A stretch of DNA of 61,813 nt from Hyphomicrobiales bacterium. GTDB taxonomy: Bacteria; Pseudomonadota; Alphaproteobacteria; Rhizobiales; Xanthobacteraceae. The notes beneath the pieces are model-generated. The model made no database searches. It was not told the origin of the DNA and saw nothing but the letters and a program-made list of their open reading frames with translations. Below, piece after piece: positions 26,778-35,553 of the stretch. The translations under genes and the position numbers were made by a program. The stretch covers positions 1-61,813 of the forward strand of contig PLJS01000278.1 of NCBI GenBank assembly GCA_003140315.1. Reading direction: 5' to 3'. Numbering within the stretch: position 1 is the first letter of the stretch; the number at the start of each line of letters is the position of its first letter.

Positions 26778-27803
26778 TCACTTCCTCGGAGCCGCCGTTG
26801 ACTCGCGAAACACGAAGTCCGTCGGCAACAAGACGTGGCACGGATCGAGCGCGGCGCGCCCGGAAATCCGCTCCAGCAGCATTTCTGCTGCGATGCGGCC
26901 GACCTCCGCGTGATCCCAGCGCGACACGCTGATCGGCGGCGTGTGCAACTCGGCGAGGCTGGAATCACCCGCCCCGACGACAGAGATGTCACGCGGAATT
27001 TGCAGTCCCTTGGCGCGGATCGCACGCAATACGCCGTCGAGCATGTCGATGCCGCCCGCCATCACGGCGGTCGGCCGCTCGCGGTTGCCGAGTACGCCGG
27101 ACATGAAGGAGAAGCCGGATTTCGACAGGAAACTCGTCGCGCTCACGAGATCGCGATCGATCGGCACGCCGCGCTCCTGATGCGCCGCGCGGTAGCCGCG
27201 CAGGCGCTCGCGCGCGGGCAGCAGGTCCTCGGGGCCGGTGATGACGGCGATGCGCCGGTGTCCGAGCGAGAGCAGATGATCGGCGATCCGCTTCGACGAA
27301 TGAAAATGATCGGCCGAGACCGAATCGGCCCAGACCGGTTCGTCGCGGTCGACCAGCACGATCGGGACGTTGAGCGTGCGCAGGAATTGATCGAATTCCT
27401 GCGTCAGCGGAGAATATTGGCCGAGCAGGATGCCGTCGGCCTGGCGCCGGGTGAGACGTTTGAGCAGTTCGCGCTCGCGCTCCGGGTTTCCCTCGGAATT
27501 GGTGAGCACCAGCGCATAGCCCGCCTCGTGCAACACGTCGTGCGCGGCACGCACGAAGGCCGCGAGTGGCGGGATGGAAATCTCGCGGATGATGCAGCCG
27601 ATCGTCTGCGTGGTGCGGTTGCGCATGCTCTGCGCCACGAGGTTCGGCGCATAGCCGAGCGTCTCGATCGCCTGGTGCACGCGCACGCGAATGTCCGCGC
27701 GCACGGTCTCGTTGCGGTTGAGCACGCGCGACACGGTGCCGACCGAAACGCCGGCCGTGCGCGCCACGTCGCGGATGGTGAGTTTCGCGCCTTGGGCGCT
27801 CAT
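26778..27803 (-). CDS. LacI-family transcriptional regulator
   Basis: A 341-residue regulator. The N-terminal helix-turn-helix (about residues 8-28) reads TIRDVARTAGVSVGTVSRVLN. It is followed by the hinge helix, here VAQSMRN with Met where most family members have the Leu that wedges into the operator centre. A periplasmic-binding-like effector domain follows (TIGCIIREISIPPLAAFV, GPEDLLPARERLRGY). Its start overlaps livF by ATGA, so it is the last gene of the module B operon. That makes it self-regulated if it binds the operator at 37680-37691. The second copy at 25204-25217 would add the CoA genes to its regulon. The effector is probably a pathway compound. Confidence 0.93.
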   Translation of the reverse strand: MSAQGAKLTIRDVARTAGVSVGTVSRVLNRNETVRADIRVRVHQAIETLGYAPNLVAQSMRNRTTQTIGCIIREISIPPLAAFVRAAHDVLHEAGYALVLTNSEGNPERERELLKRLTRRQADGILLGQYSPLTQEFDQFLRTLNVPIVLVDRDEPVWADSVSADHFHSSKRIADHLLSLGHRRIAVITGPEDLLPARERLRGYRAAHQERGVPIDRDLVSATSFLSKSGFSFMSGVLGNRERPTAVMAGGIDMLDGVLRAIRAKGLQIPRDISVVGAGDSSLAELHTPPISVSRWDHAEVGRIAAEMLLERISGRAALDPCHVLLPTDFVFRESTAAPRK

Positions 27804-28558
27804 TCGGCGGCGACGGGCGCCGACGCGAAATAAGCGTGCTCCAGCCGGTGCGGCAGATCGGTCTCCGCGGTGCTCGCCTCCAGCACGATCGACCCGCGCG
27901 CGAGCGCGTAGACGCGGTCGGCGAGCGCCAGCGCCTTCTCGATCAACTGCTCGACCAGCAATACGGCGGTTCCGCTCTCGCGCAGCTTGCGCACCACGTC
28001 GAACACGCGATCGACCAGCACGGGCGAGAGACCCGCGGACGGCTCGTCCAGCATCAGGAGGCGCGGCCGTTGCACCAGGCCCTGCGCCACAGCCAGCATT
28101 TGTTGTTGTCCGCCGGAGAGCGCGACAGCGCGCTGGTGGCGTTTCTCGGCAATCTCCGGGAAATAGCCGAGCGCTTCCTCGACGCGCGCGCTGCGTTCGC
28201 CGCGCGGCAGGTCGTAGGCGGCAAGCAGGAGATTGTCGACGACGCTTTGCTGCGTGAACACGCGATGGCCTTCGATAACGTGCGCGAGGCCCGCCTGCAC
28301 GGTCTCGCGCGGAGCGGCACCGGCGAGATCGCGCCCGGCGAAGCTCACGCTTCCCTGCGACGGCAGCAGTCCGGAAATCGCGCGCAACAGCGTGGTCTTG
28401 CCGGCCCCGTTCGGCCCGAGCAGCGCGACGACTTCTCCCACTTTGATCGTGAGATCGACACCGCGCAGCACGCCGACCTTGCCGTAGCCGGTGGAAAGCC
28501 CGGTCACGCGCAGCAAAGGCTCCGCCGCCGATGGCAGATCAGCCGCCAAGGTAGGCAT
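27800..28558 (-). CDS. livF: Liv-type ABC transporter ATP-binding protein LivF (module B)
   Basis: A 252-residue ATPase with Walker A GPNGAGKT, signature LSGGQQQMLAVAQGL, Walker B LLMLDEPSAGLSP and the switch region VEQLIEKALALADRVY. The size, RETVQAGLAHVIEGHRVF and the gene position identify it as the LivF partner of the fused LivM-LivG just upstream, which it overlaps by 20 nt. It overlaps the repressor gene downstream by ATGA. Confidence 0.93.
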   Translation of the reverse strand: MPTLAADLPSAAEPLLRVTGLSTGYGKVGVLRGVDLTIKVGEVVALLGPNGAGKTTLLRAISGLLPSQGSVSFAGRDLAGAAPRETVQAGLAHVIEGHRVFTQQSVVDNLLLAAYDLPRGERSARVEEALGYFPEIAEKRHQRAVALSGGQQQMLAVAQGLVQRPRLLMLDEPSAGLSPVLVDRVFDVVRKLRESGTAVLLVEQLIEKALALADRVYALARGSIVLEASTAETDLPHRLEHAYFASAPVAAE

Positions 28559-30344
28559 TGACCACCTCCCGGTGCGAACGGATTTCCGCGGGCGTGCCGG
28601 CCGCGAGCATCTTGCCGAGATTGAGCACGGTCACATGGTGGCAGATGTCGAAGATCAGGTCGGCATGGTGCTCAACCAGGAGCACGCCGGTACCGGCCTG
28701 CGAGATCGCGACCACCAGCGCACCGAGCCGCCGGATCTCCTCGGCCGAAAGACCGGCCGCCGGCTCGTCGAGCAGCAGGAACGCAGGCCGCAGCATCAAG
28801 GCGCGCGCGATCTCGATGAAGCGCAATTCGCTGTGCTGCAGCCGGTCGGCGCGCACGCCGGCAAGCTGTTCAAGCCCGACAGCCGACAGCGCGAGCATCG
28901 CGGTCTCGTGCAGCATCTTTTCGTCGCGCCAATGACGCGGCAGCGCCAGTAGCGATTCGACGAAGGTCCCGCGGCCGTCGATCGTGCCGCCGATCATGAC
29001 GTTTTCCAGCACCGAGGCCTCGCCGACGATGCGCGGCGTCTGGAAGGTGCGCGCGATGCGCATGTGCGCGCGCGCATGATGGGCGAGCGTTGTCAGCGCG
29101 ACGCCGTTCAGCCGCGCGACGCCGCCCTGCGGCGTGTAATAGCCGGAGATCACATTGAGCGTCGTGGTCTTGCCGCTGCCGTTCGGGCCGATCAGTCCGT
29201 GGACTTGCCCGGGGAGGATCGTGAGGTCGAGGCCGTCGATGGCGCGCACACCGCCGAAGCTCAGCGCGACCTGCTCGAGCGTCAGCGTGCCCGGCGCGGT
29301 GTCCTGGCCGAGCAGGCGCTTGAGCAGATCGGGCCGCGGGATGATCGCGCGATTGCTCTCGAGCGGACGGCGGCTCTTGAAATCGAGAAGCTCGGCAATG
29401 CCGCCCGGCATCACGAGCACGATGGCGAGCAGCAGCACTGCGTAAAGGAAGGTCGACCACGCCACCAAAGGCGCGGCAAATTCCGGCAGGACGGTGAGCA
29501 GGATCGTGCCGAGCAGCGGCCCGAGGATCGAGCCGCGACCGCCGATCAGGATCGAGATAAAGAACAGGACCGAGAGGTCGATCGTGAACGCATCCGGTGT
29601 GATGTAGGACTGCAGCGAGGCGAACAATCCGCCCGCGATCGCGGCGGTCGCCCCGCTGAACAGGAACACGATGACCAGAAGGCCGGGCTTCGAGATGCCG
29701 TTCGCTTCGGCTGCGACTTCGGCATCGCGGATCGCGGTGAGTGCGCGGCCAAAGCGGCTCTTGGCGATGTTCGCCGTCATCCAGGTGCAGATAGCGGCGA
29801 GGCCAAAACAGAAATAGTAGAAGCCCCATTGGGTGTCGAATGGCGCGGGGAAGATCGGGCCGGCGACGCCGACGCCACCGCCGGTGACGCTTGCCCAGGC
29901 AAGCACGATCTGGGTGACGATTGTCGCGAACCCCAGCGTCGTGATGGCGAAGTAGAATGTGCGCAGCCGCAGCGCCGGCAAGCCGACGATCACCCCGCAC
30001 ACCGCGCCGACGACGCCGGCAATCGCGAGCGCCAGATAAGGATGAAGCGGCGGCATCACGTTGCCGGCCGCGAGCACGCTGGTGGTGTAGGCGCCGACCG
30101 TCAGCAGGGCCACCCAGCCGATCGCGATCTGACCCGCGAAGCCAACGACGAGGTTCAAGCCGGCGGCCAGCACCCAATAGACGCAAGCGCGCGTCGCGAT
30201 GACGCCCCAGTAGCCGCCCGCGAACAGCGGCAGCGTGACGCCGATGACGAGCAGCACCAGCAAGGGCAGCGCCGCGCCGAGCGCGCCGGAGCCGATCGCG
30301 GACGGGCGGGCCCGCGAGGCTTGTGTCGTCGACATGTCGATCAT
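28539..30344 (-). CDS. Fused LivM permease-LivG ATPase (module B)
   Basis: A 601-residue fusion. Residues about 20-325 are a LivM permease (LNLVVGFAGQIAIGWVALLTVGAY, FGRALTAIRDAEVAAEANGIS, GGRGSILGPLLG). A linker of about 30 residues follows. Residues about 355-600 are a LivG ATPase with GPNGSGKT, the LivG loop ARTFQTPRIVGEASVLENVM, a weak signature around RADRLQHSELRFIEIARALM and LLLDEPAAGLS. The signature has HSELRFIE in place of the usual LSGGQ, a departure to note. The ATG overlaps the livH stop. Such fusions occur elsewhere in proteobacteria; module A keeps the two functions as separate genes. Confidence 0.93.
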   Translation of the reverse strand: MIDMSTTQASRARPSAIGSGALGAALPLLVLLVIGVTLPLFAGGYWGVIATRACVYWVLAAGLNLVVGFAGQIAIGWVALLTVGAYTTSVLAAGNVMPPLHPYLALAIAGVVGAVCGVIVGLPALRLRTFYFAITTLGFATIVTQIVLAWASVTGGGVGVAGPIFPAPFDTQWGFYYFCFGLAAICTWMTANIAKSRFGRALTAIRDAEVAAEANGISKPGLLVIVFLFSGATAAIAGGLFASLQSYITPDAFTIDLSVLFFISILIGGRGSILGPLLGTILLTVLPEFAAPLVAWSTFLYAVLLLAIVLVMPGGIAELLDFKSRRPLESNRAIIPRPDLLKRLLGQDTAPGTLTLEQVALSFGGVRAIDGLDLTILPGQVHGLIGPNGSGKTTTLNVISGYYTPQGGVARLNGVALTTLAHHARAHMRIARTFQTPRIVGEASVLENVMIGGTIDGRGTFVESLLALPRHWRDEKMLHETAMLALSAVGLEQLAGVRADRLQHSELRFIEIARALMLRPAFLLLDEPAAGLSAEEIRRLGALVVAISQAGTGVLLVEHHADLIFDICHHVTVLNLGKMLAAGTPAEIRSHREVVNAYLGG

Positions 30345-31198
30345 ACGCGGCGCCCGGCACTTGCGCCCGCGAGGCCGTCAGGGCGCGCCAGCAGCACGAG
30401 GATGAACACGGTGAACACCGCCACCGAGGCGAAGATGCCGCCAACCAGGAAGTTGGCGGCCTGCTGGAACAGGCCGAGCACCAGGCCGGCGACGACCGCG
30501 CCGCGATTGTTGCCCATTCCGCCGAGCGCGACCGGCACGAAGCCGTAGAAGGTCAGCAGCGGTGCGTTGGCGAAGAACGCAAGCAGCATCTGGCCGCTCG
30601 CGAAGCCCGCGAGCGCCCCGATGACGCCGGCGAGCGCGTAACTCGCCATGCGCAGGTTGCGTTCCGGCAGGCCGAGCGCGCGCGCCGCGTAATTGTCCTC
30701 CGCGATCGCCCGGAAGGCGTGACCGACCAGCGTGCGGCGATAGAGCAACTCGAGGCCGACGATCACGACCACGCAAGCGATCATCGGCAGCCAGTATTGC
30801 TGATCGAAGCTGTTGCGTTCGATATTGAAGATGCGCGGAAACGGCTGCGCATCGGTGCTCCACTCGATCGCGGTGAACTGCTGGACGATGAGCGCCAGCG
30901 CAAGCGTGGAGAGCACGTAGAGATGCTGGTCGAGGCTTTTGAGGACCGGACGAACGGCGACAATCTCGGTGACGACGCCCAGAAGGGCGCCGCCAACGAG
31001 TGCCAGGATGAAGCCTGCCCAGACGGGCAGGCCCATCCGCAGGATGAACAGCGAACCGAGCACGCCACCGATCATCCCGAGAGTGCCAGCCGTGAAGCTG
31101 AACACCCTCGAGGCCGAGTACATCACGTTGTAGGCGATGCCGATCAGTGCGTAGACGCAGCCGATCGCCAGGCCCGATAGTACGATCGATAGGACCAT
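30341..31198 (-). CDS. livH: Liv-type ABC transporter permease LivH (module B)
   Basis: A 285-residue LivH-family membrane protein. The N-terminus IVLSGLAIGCVYALIGIAYNVMYSAS and the loop GHAFRAIAEDNYAARALGLPERN match the family. GGMGNNRGAVVAGLVLG corresponds to the conserved membrane re-entry near the C-terminus. It starts 4 nt after the second binding-protein gene and overlaps the LivM-LivG fusion by ATGA. It forms the membrane pore with the LivM half of that fusion. Confidence 0.92.
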   Translation of the reverse strand: MVLSIVLSGLAIGCVYALIGIAYNVMYSASRVFSFTAGTLGMIGGVLGSLFILRMGLPVWAGFILALVGGALLGVVTEIVAVRPVLKSLDQHLYVLSTLALALIVQQFTAIEWSTDAQPFPRIFNIERNSFDQQYWLPMIACVVVIVGLELLYRRTLVGHAFRAIAEDNYAARALGLPERNLRMASYALAGVIGALAGFASGQMLLAFFANAPLLTFYGFVPVALGGMGNNRGAVVAGLVLGLFQQAANFLVGGIFASVAVFTVFILVLLARPDGLAGASAGRRV

Positions 31199-31202
31199 CG
31201 GC

Positions 31203-32396
31203 TCACGCGGCGCCGTAGCCGGGAGCGAGATTGAACGCGCCTTGCTTGAGCGAGTTGGCCTCGCACATGACGACTTCGTTGTCCGGATAGCCGTCGCGGC
31301 TGTCGGCGGAGAACCCGACGGTGCCGTAAACGCCCGGATAGGCGCGGGCCTTGTTCCAGTAGCCCGCCATCTGCTCGGGCGCGAGTCCGCCGTTCTTCAC
31401 CGCCTCGGCGATCATGAACGGCGCGTCGTAGCCGACGCCGATCCACCACAGCAGCGTGTCGCTCATCTCGATCTTGTTCGCCTTGAGTCGATCGACGAAA
31501 GCCGCGGCGCGATCCGGCAGCTTGCCCTTCGCGTCGTAGCAGACCGGCTTGAAGTTGTTTGGATAGACCTTCGCCCAGTATTCGGGCTTCTCCAGCAGCG
31601 CCTGGGTCTGGCCGGAGCCGAGCGTGGTCTGGCCGACGATCGGCACGTCCCAATTCAGTTGTCCGCGCGTATTGATGATGCGGGACAGGAAGCCGGCGTT
31701 CACGCTCCACGGCATGATCACCTCGGCGCCCGCCGCCTGCATGCGCAGTTCCTCGGGCTTGAGGTCAGGGTTCGCGGCGTCGACGCTGCTCTGATAGACG
31801 ACTTCGCCGCCCAGCGTCTTGATCATCGGCACGTAGGCGTTGAGCGAGGAGGTACCGTAGCCGGTCGTGTCGCTGATGACCGCGACCTTCTTTTTCTTGA
31901 GCGTCTCGATCGCATAGCGGTTCGCGGCGCCGCCGATCTGCTGGTTGGTCGGACCGTTGCGATAGCACAGCGGGTACTTCTTCACGTCGGTGAGCGAGTC
32001 GACCCAGCACGAGTGCATCTGCACCATGTTCTGGCGCGCCAGGATCGGCACGACCGCGAGCGCCTCGCCCGAATTGAGCGGACCCCAGATGATATTGACC
32101 TTGTGGCTGCGCGTAAGCTCGGCCGTGGCGTTCACCGCCTTGGTCGGATCGGACTGCGTGTCGCGGACGATCAGTTCGAGCATGCGGCCGTCGACGCCGC
32201 CGGCCTTGTTGATCTCGTCCACGGCAAGCTGGGTACCGCGGGTGATGCCGATGCCGGTTGAGGACGACGGGCCGGTGACCGCCGGCAGATAGCCGATCAG
32301 GATCGGGTCTTTCTGGGCGATGGCGGGCTTGGAGATGCCGACGGCAGCAACGACGGCGGCGCCGGACTTCAAAGCTTGACGACGAGTGAGTGACAT
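31203..32396 (-). CDS. Periplasmic substrate-binding protein, Liv/amide type, tandem copy 2 (module B)
   Basis: A 397-residue Peripla_BP_6 protein with an N-terminal twin-arginine signal (SLTRRQALKSGAAVVAA) and probable cleavage near AIAQ. By eye the mature domain is more than three quarters identical to the neighbouring copy at 32455-33657, including PILIGYLPAVTGPSSSTG and LKPEELRMQAAGAE. The ATG has GGAGGACTGAAA upstream. It lies directly before livH. The pair probably arose by tandem duplication. Differences cluster in the last quarter (around residues 300-370), which may alter ligand range. Confidence 0.92.
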   Translation of the reverse strand: MSLTRRQALKSGAAVVAAVGISKPAIAQKDPILIGYLPAVTGPSSSTGIGITRGTQLAVDEINKAGGVDGRMLELIVRDTQSDPTKAVNATAELTRSHKVNIIWGPLNSGEALAVVPILARQNMVQMHSCWVDSLTDVKKYPLCYRNGPTNQQIGGAANRYAIETLKKKKVAVISDTTGYGTSSLNAYVPMIKTLGGEVVYQSSVDAANPDLKPEELRMQAAGAEVIMPWSVNAGFLSRIINTRGQLNWDVPIVGQTTLGSGQTQALLEKPEYWAKVYPNNFKPVCYDAKGKLPDRAAAFVDRLKANKIEMSDTLLWWIGVGYDAPFMIAEAVKNGGLAPEQMAGYWNKARAYPGVYGTVGFSADSRDGYPDNEVVMCEANSLKQGAFNLAPGYGAA

Positions 32397-32454
32397 TTTC
32401 AGTCCTCCGATGTGATTGGAAAGGCGTGTTGTTTAAGGCTTCCTGTCCGGGGCA

Positions 32455-33657
32455 TTAAACGCCGTAGCCAGGGGCAAGGTTGAAGGCACCGTCTTTGAGC
32501 GAGTTGGCCTCGACCATCACGACCTCATCGTCGGGATAGCCGTCATGGTTCTCAGGCGTGAAGGAAATATCGCCGTACACGCCGGCGAACTTCTTCATCT
32601 TGTTGTAATATCCTTCCATCGCCTTTGTGTCGGTACCGACGGCTTTGGCCGCCTCGGCGATCATGTACAGCGTGTCGTAGCCGACGCCGATCCACCACAG
32701 AAGCGTGTCGCCCATGTCGATCTTCAGCGTGTGCAGACGATCGACGAATACCCGCGCGCGCTCCGGCAGCTTCCCGGTCGAGTCGTAGCAAACCGGGCGG
32801 AAGTTGTTCGGGTACACCTTTGCCCAGTACTCGGGCTTCTCGAGGAGCTGCTGGGTCTGACCGGAGCCGAGCGTGGTCTGGCCGCAAATCGGCACGTCCC
32901 AGACCATCTGGCCACGCGTGTTGATGATGCGCGACAGGAAGCCGGCGTTCACGCTCCACGGCATGATCGCCTCGGCGCCGGCCGCCTGCATGCGCAGGAT
33001 TTCGGGTTTGAGATCCGGGTTCGCAGCATCGACGCTCGCCTGATAGACGACTTCGCCGCCCATCTGCTTGACCATCGGCACGTAGGCGTTGAGCGAGGAC
33101 GTGCCATAGCCCGTCGTGTCACTGATGATTGCGATCTTCTTCTTCTTCAGCACCTCGACCACGTAGCGGTTCGAGGCGCGGCCGATCTGCTGGTTGGTCG
33201 GAGCATTGCGATAGCAAAGCGGATACTTCTTGGGGTCGGTCAGGCTGTCGACCCAGCAGGGGTGAATCTGCAGAGTGTTGGAACGTGCGAGAATGGGCAC
33301 GACGGCGAGCGACTCGCCGGAATTAAGCGGCCCGAATATGACGTCGACCTTGGCGGAGCGTGTCAGTTCCGCGGTCGCGTTCACCGCCTTGGTCGGATCG
33401 GACTGCGTGTCGCGGACGATCAGCTCGATCATGCGGCCATCGACACCGCCGGCCTTGTTGAGCTCGTCGACGGCGAGCTGCGCGCCACGAGTCATTCCCA
33501 CGCCCGTCGAGGATGAAGGGCCAGTCAGCGCCGGCAGATAGCCAATCAGGATCGGTTCCTTGGCAGCGATTGCAGGCTTGGCGACGCTGCTCGCGGCGAT
33601 GGCGGCAGCGCCGGCGGACTTCAACGCTTGACGACGCGTGATCGAGAGTTTCGACAT
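32455..33657 (-). CDS. Periplasmic substrate-binding protein, Liv/amide type, tandem copy 1 (module B)
   Basis: About 400 residues in the same family as the previous entry. The start is the ATG giving MSKLSITRRQALKSAG, because GGAGG lies 7 nt upstream of it; the ATG two codons earlier sits one base from that GGAGG. A twin-arginine export signal precedes a probable cleavage near AIAA. It is the first transport gene after hyuB, separated by a 93-nt gap with a hairpin, so it may be expressed at a different level from the enzymes. Two binding proteins for one permease set suggests two related ligands or a dosage effect. Confidence 0.92.
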   Translation of the reverse strand: MSKLSITRRQALKSAGAAAIAASSVAKPAIAAKEPILIGYLPALTGPSSSTGVGMTRGAQLAVDELNKAGGVDGRMIELIVRDTQSDPTKAVNATAELTRSAKVDVIFGPLNSGESLAVVPILARSNTLQIHPCWVDSLTDPKKYPLCYRNAPTNQQIGRASNRYVVEVLKKKKIAIISDTTGYGTSSLNAYVPMVKQMGGEVVYQASVDAANPDLKPEILRMQAAGAEAIMPWSVNAGFLSRIINTRGQMVWDVPICGQTTLGSGQTQQLLEKPEYWAKVYPNNFRPVCYDSTGKLPERARVFVDRLHTLKIDMGDTLLWWIGVGYDTLYMIAEAAKAVGTDTKAMEGYYNKMKKFAGVYGDISFTPENHDGYPDDEVVMVEANSLKDGAFNLAPGYGV

Positions 33658-33715
33658 CTGCATTCCTCCCAAACAAAATGAGGTTTCTTTCGGACCCCTG
33701 ACAGCCACTATATCG

Positions 33716-33731
33716 CCGGCACGATTGCCGG
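33716..33731. other. Intra-operon stem-loop between hyuB and the first binding protein
   Basis: CCGGCA (33716-33721), loop CGAT and TGCCGG (33726-33731) form a perfect 6-bp stem in the 93-nt gap after the hyuB stop. There is no T-run, so it is not a classical terminator. In many ABC operons a stem-loop beside the binding-protein gene protects its mRNA, and that is the likely role here. The rest of the gap shows only the ribosome site. Confidence 0.45.
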
Positions 33732-33750
33732 GATAGCGCGGCAAGCTCTC

Positions 33751-35553
33751 TCATTCGGCGGCGGCGAACACTCCATCGCTACTCTCGCCCTTCGCGGCGC
33801 ACATGCGATTTCGCAGCGCAGCAGTGGCGGACGCATCGAGCTTGCGGTTATCAGACGAAAGTACGACGCCGTAATGCTCGCGCGCGGAGGCTGCCGATAC
33901 ATAGCCGTCCAGCACATCTTTGAGCACGCGATCCGGCTCGCGATCGAGTGGATCGCCATAGCCGCCGCTGCCTGCACAACGAATGAGCACACGGTCGCCC
34001 TTGTGCACGATCGCGGCGGCGCCCTTGCTCGGCATTTCGGTGATGCTGCCATCGGGATGCGTCACGGTGGAACGGAAGCAGGCGCCTTCGAGCCCACCGA
34101 ACAGGCCTTTCGGCGCGACGCGGCTGCGCTCGGCCGTGACGGTGAGCGTCGCCTCCTCGAATTCGACACGATAGACGCGGTCGGTGGTGAGGCCGCCGCG
34201 CCAGCGCCCGGCGCCGCCGGAGTCGGCGACGATCTCCCATTTCTCGACGGTGAGCGGCATCAGGTGCTCGGTCAGCTCGGTCGACTGCGTGCCGGTATTG
34301 CCGACGAGAACGCGGATCGCCGAAACGCCGTCCTTGTCGGGGCGCGCGCCGAAGCCGCCGGCATTCGGATCGACCGTGGTGACGAGCTTGCGGCGGAATG
34401 CGCGGCAGCGCTCGGCGACCGGATCGGCGCCGCTGAATATCCCCGAGCAGGCGGCGTCATTGCTCTGCGCCGTCACGCGGTCGGGCACCGCCTGCGACAG
34501 GACCTTGAGCAGCATGTCGATGATGCGCGGCGAGGTCTCGGTGACACCGCTCACCACGGAAGCCGGATAGGTGCAATTGAGCACCGTACCTTCGGGGCAG
34601 ATAATTTCCACGGGGCGGTAGCAGCCCTGGTTGATCGGGATCAGTGGATCGGTGATCGCCTTCACGGTGAACCAGGTCGAGTTGCAGAGCACCGAGAACG
34701 GGCAGTTGACGCCGCCGCGCACTTGAGCAGCCGTGCCGGTGTAGTCGAAAGTCATCTTGCTGCCCGCAACCGTGATCTTCACCTGCACGGGGATCAGGTC
34801 CTGCGGCCAGCCGGCGGTGCCGACCGGCTCGAGGAAGTCGCTGCCCTCGTAGACCCCGTCCGGGATCTTCTCGATGCGCGCGCGCGTGAGGCGCTCGGAA
34901 TAATCGAGAGAGCGCGCCATCGCGTCGGCGATGGCGTCCTTGCCGTATTTCTTCGCCATCTCGATGATGCGCGCGCCGCCGACGAACGTGCCGGCATACT
35001 GCGCCTTGATGTCGAGCGTGCGGTTGTCGGCGTCGCGCGTGTTGTTCACGATCAGGCGGAACACGTCGTCGACCGGATTGTCGTCGCGAAAGAGCAGCAC
35101 CGGCGGAATGCGAATGCCTTCGGCATGCACGTCCCAGGTGGCAACCGCGAACGAGCCCGGCGCGATGCCGCCGATATCGACCCAATGGCCTCGCGTCATC
35201 GTATAGGCGACGATCTCGCCATCGACGAAGACCGGACGCGTGAGCTGCACATCGGGCTGGTGATTGCCGCCGCCGAGATAGACGTCGTTGGAGATGATCA
35301 CGTCGCCGTGGCGCAGATTGTCCACGCCGATCGCCTCGACCGACGCCTTGGTCGACATCACGGCCGAGCCCATCATGGTCGGGATATCGTTGCCTTGGGC
35401 GACGAGCTGCATCTTGGCGTCGAAGATCGCGGCCGACGCATCGCCGCCCGAATGGATGATCGGGCTCGCCGCGGTGCGCATCATCGCGACTTTCATCTCG
35501 CGCGCCGCCGCGTAGAGGCCCGAGCGGATGATCTCGTAGACGACCGTATCCAT
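33751..35553 (-). CDS. hyuB: Hydantoinase B / oxoprolinase family subunit (module B)
   Basis: A 600-residue HyuB-type subunit with DAKMQLVAQGNDIPTMMGS near the N-terminus, GDVIISNDVYLGGGNHQPD, FDYTGTAAQVRGGVN and a glycine-rich end (GGAGRWRGGLTTDRVYRV, RCAGSGGYGDP). It is clearly diverged from the module A copy at 7465-9156 (563 residues), so the two modules probably handle different substrates. Its start overlaps the hyuA stop by one base (TGATG). It works with HyuA in ATP-dependent cyclic-amide hydrolysis or a related carboxylation. Confidence 0.93.
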   Translation of the reverse strand: MDTVVYEIIRSGLYAAAREMKVAMMRTAASPIIHSGGDASAAIFDAKMQLVAQGNDIPTMMGSAVMSTKASVEAIGVDNLRHGDVIISNDVYLGGGNHQPDVQLTRPVFVDGEIVAYTMTRGHWVDIGGIAPGSFAVATWDVHAEGIRIPPVLLFRDDNPVDDVFRLIVNNTRDADNRTLDIKAQYAGTFVGGARIIEMAKKYGKDAIADAMARSLDYSERLTRARIEKIPDGVYEGSDFLEPVGTAGWPQDLIPVQVKITVAGSKMTFDYTGTAAQVRGGVNCPFSVLCNSTWFTVKAITDPLIPINQGCYRPVEIICPEGTVLNCTYPASVVSGVTETSPRIIDMLLKVLSQAVPDRVTAQSNDAACSGIFSGADPVAERCRAFRRKLVTTVDPNAGGFGARPDKDGVSAIRVLVGNTGTQSTELTEHLMPLTVEKWEIVADSGGAGRWRGGLTTDRVYRVEFEEATLTVTAERSRVAPKGLFGGLEGACFRSTVTHPDGSITEMPSKGAAAIVHKGDRVLIRCAGSGGYGDPLDREPDRVLKDVLDGYVSAASAREHYGVVLSSDNRKLDASATAALRNRMCAAKGESSDGVFAAAE

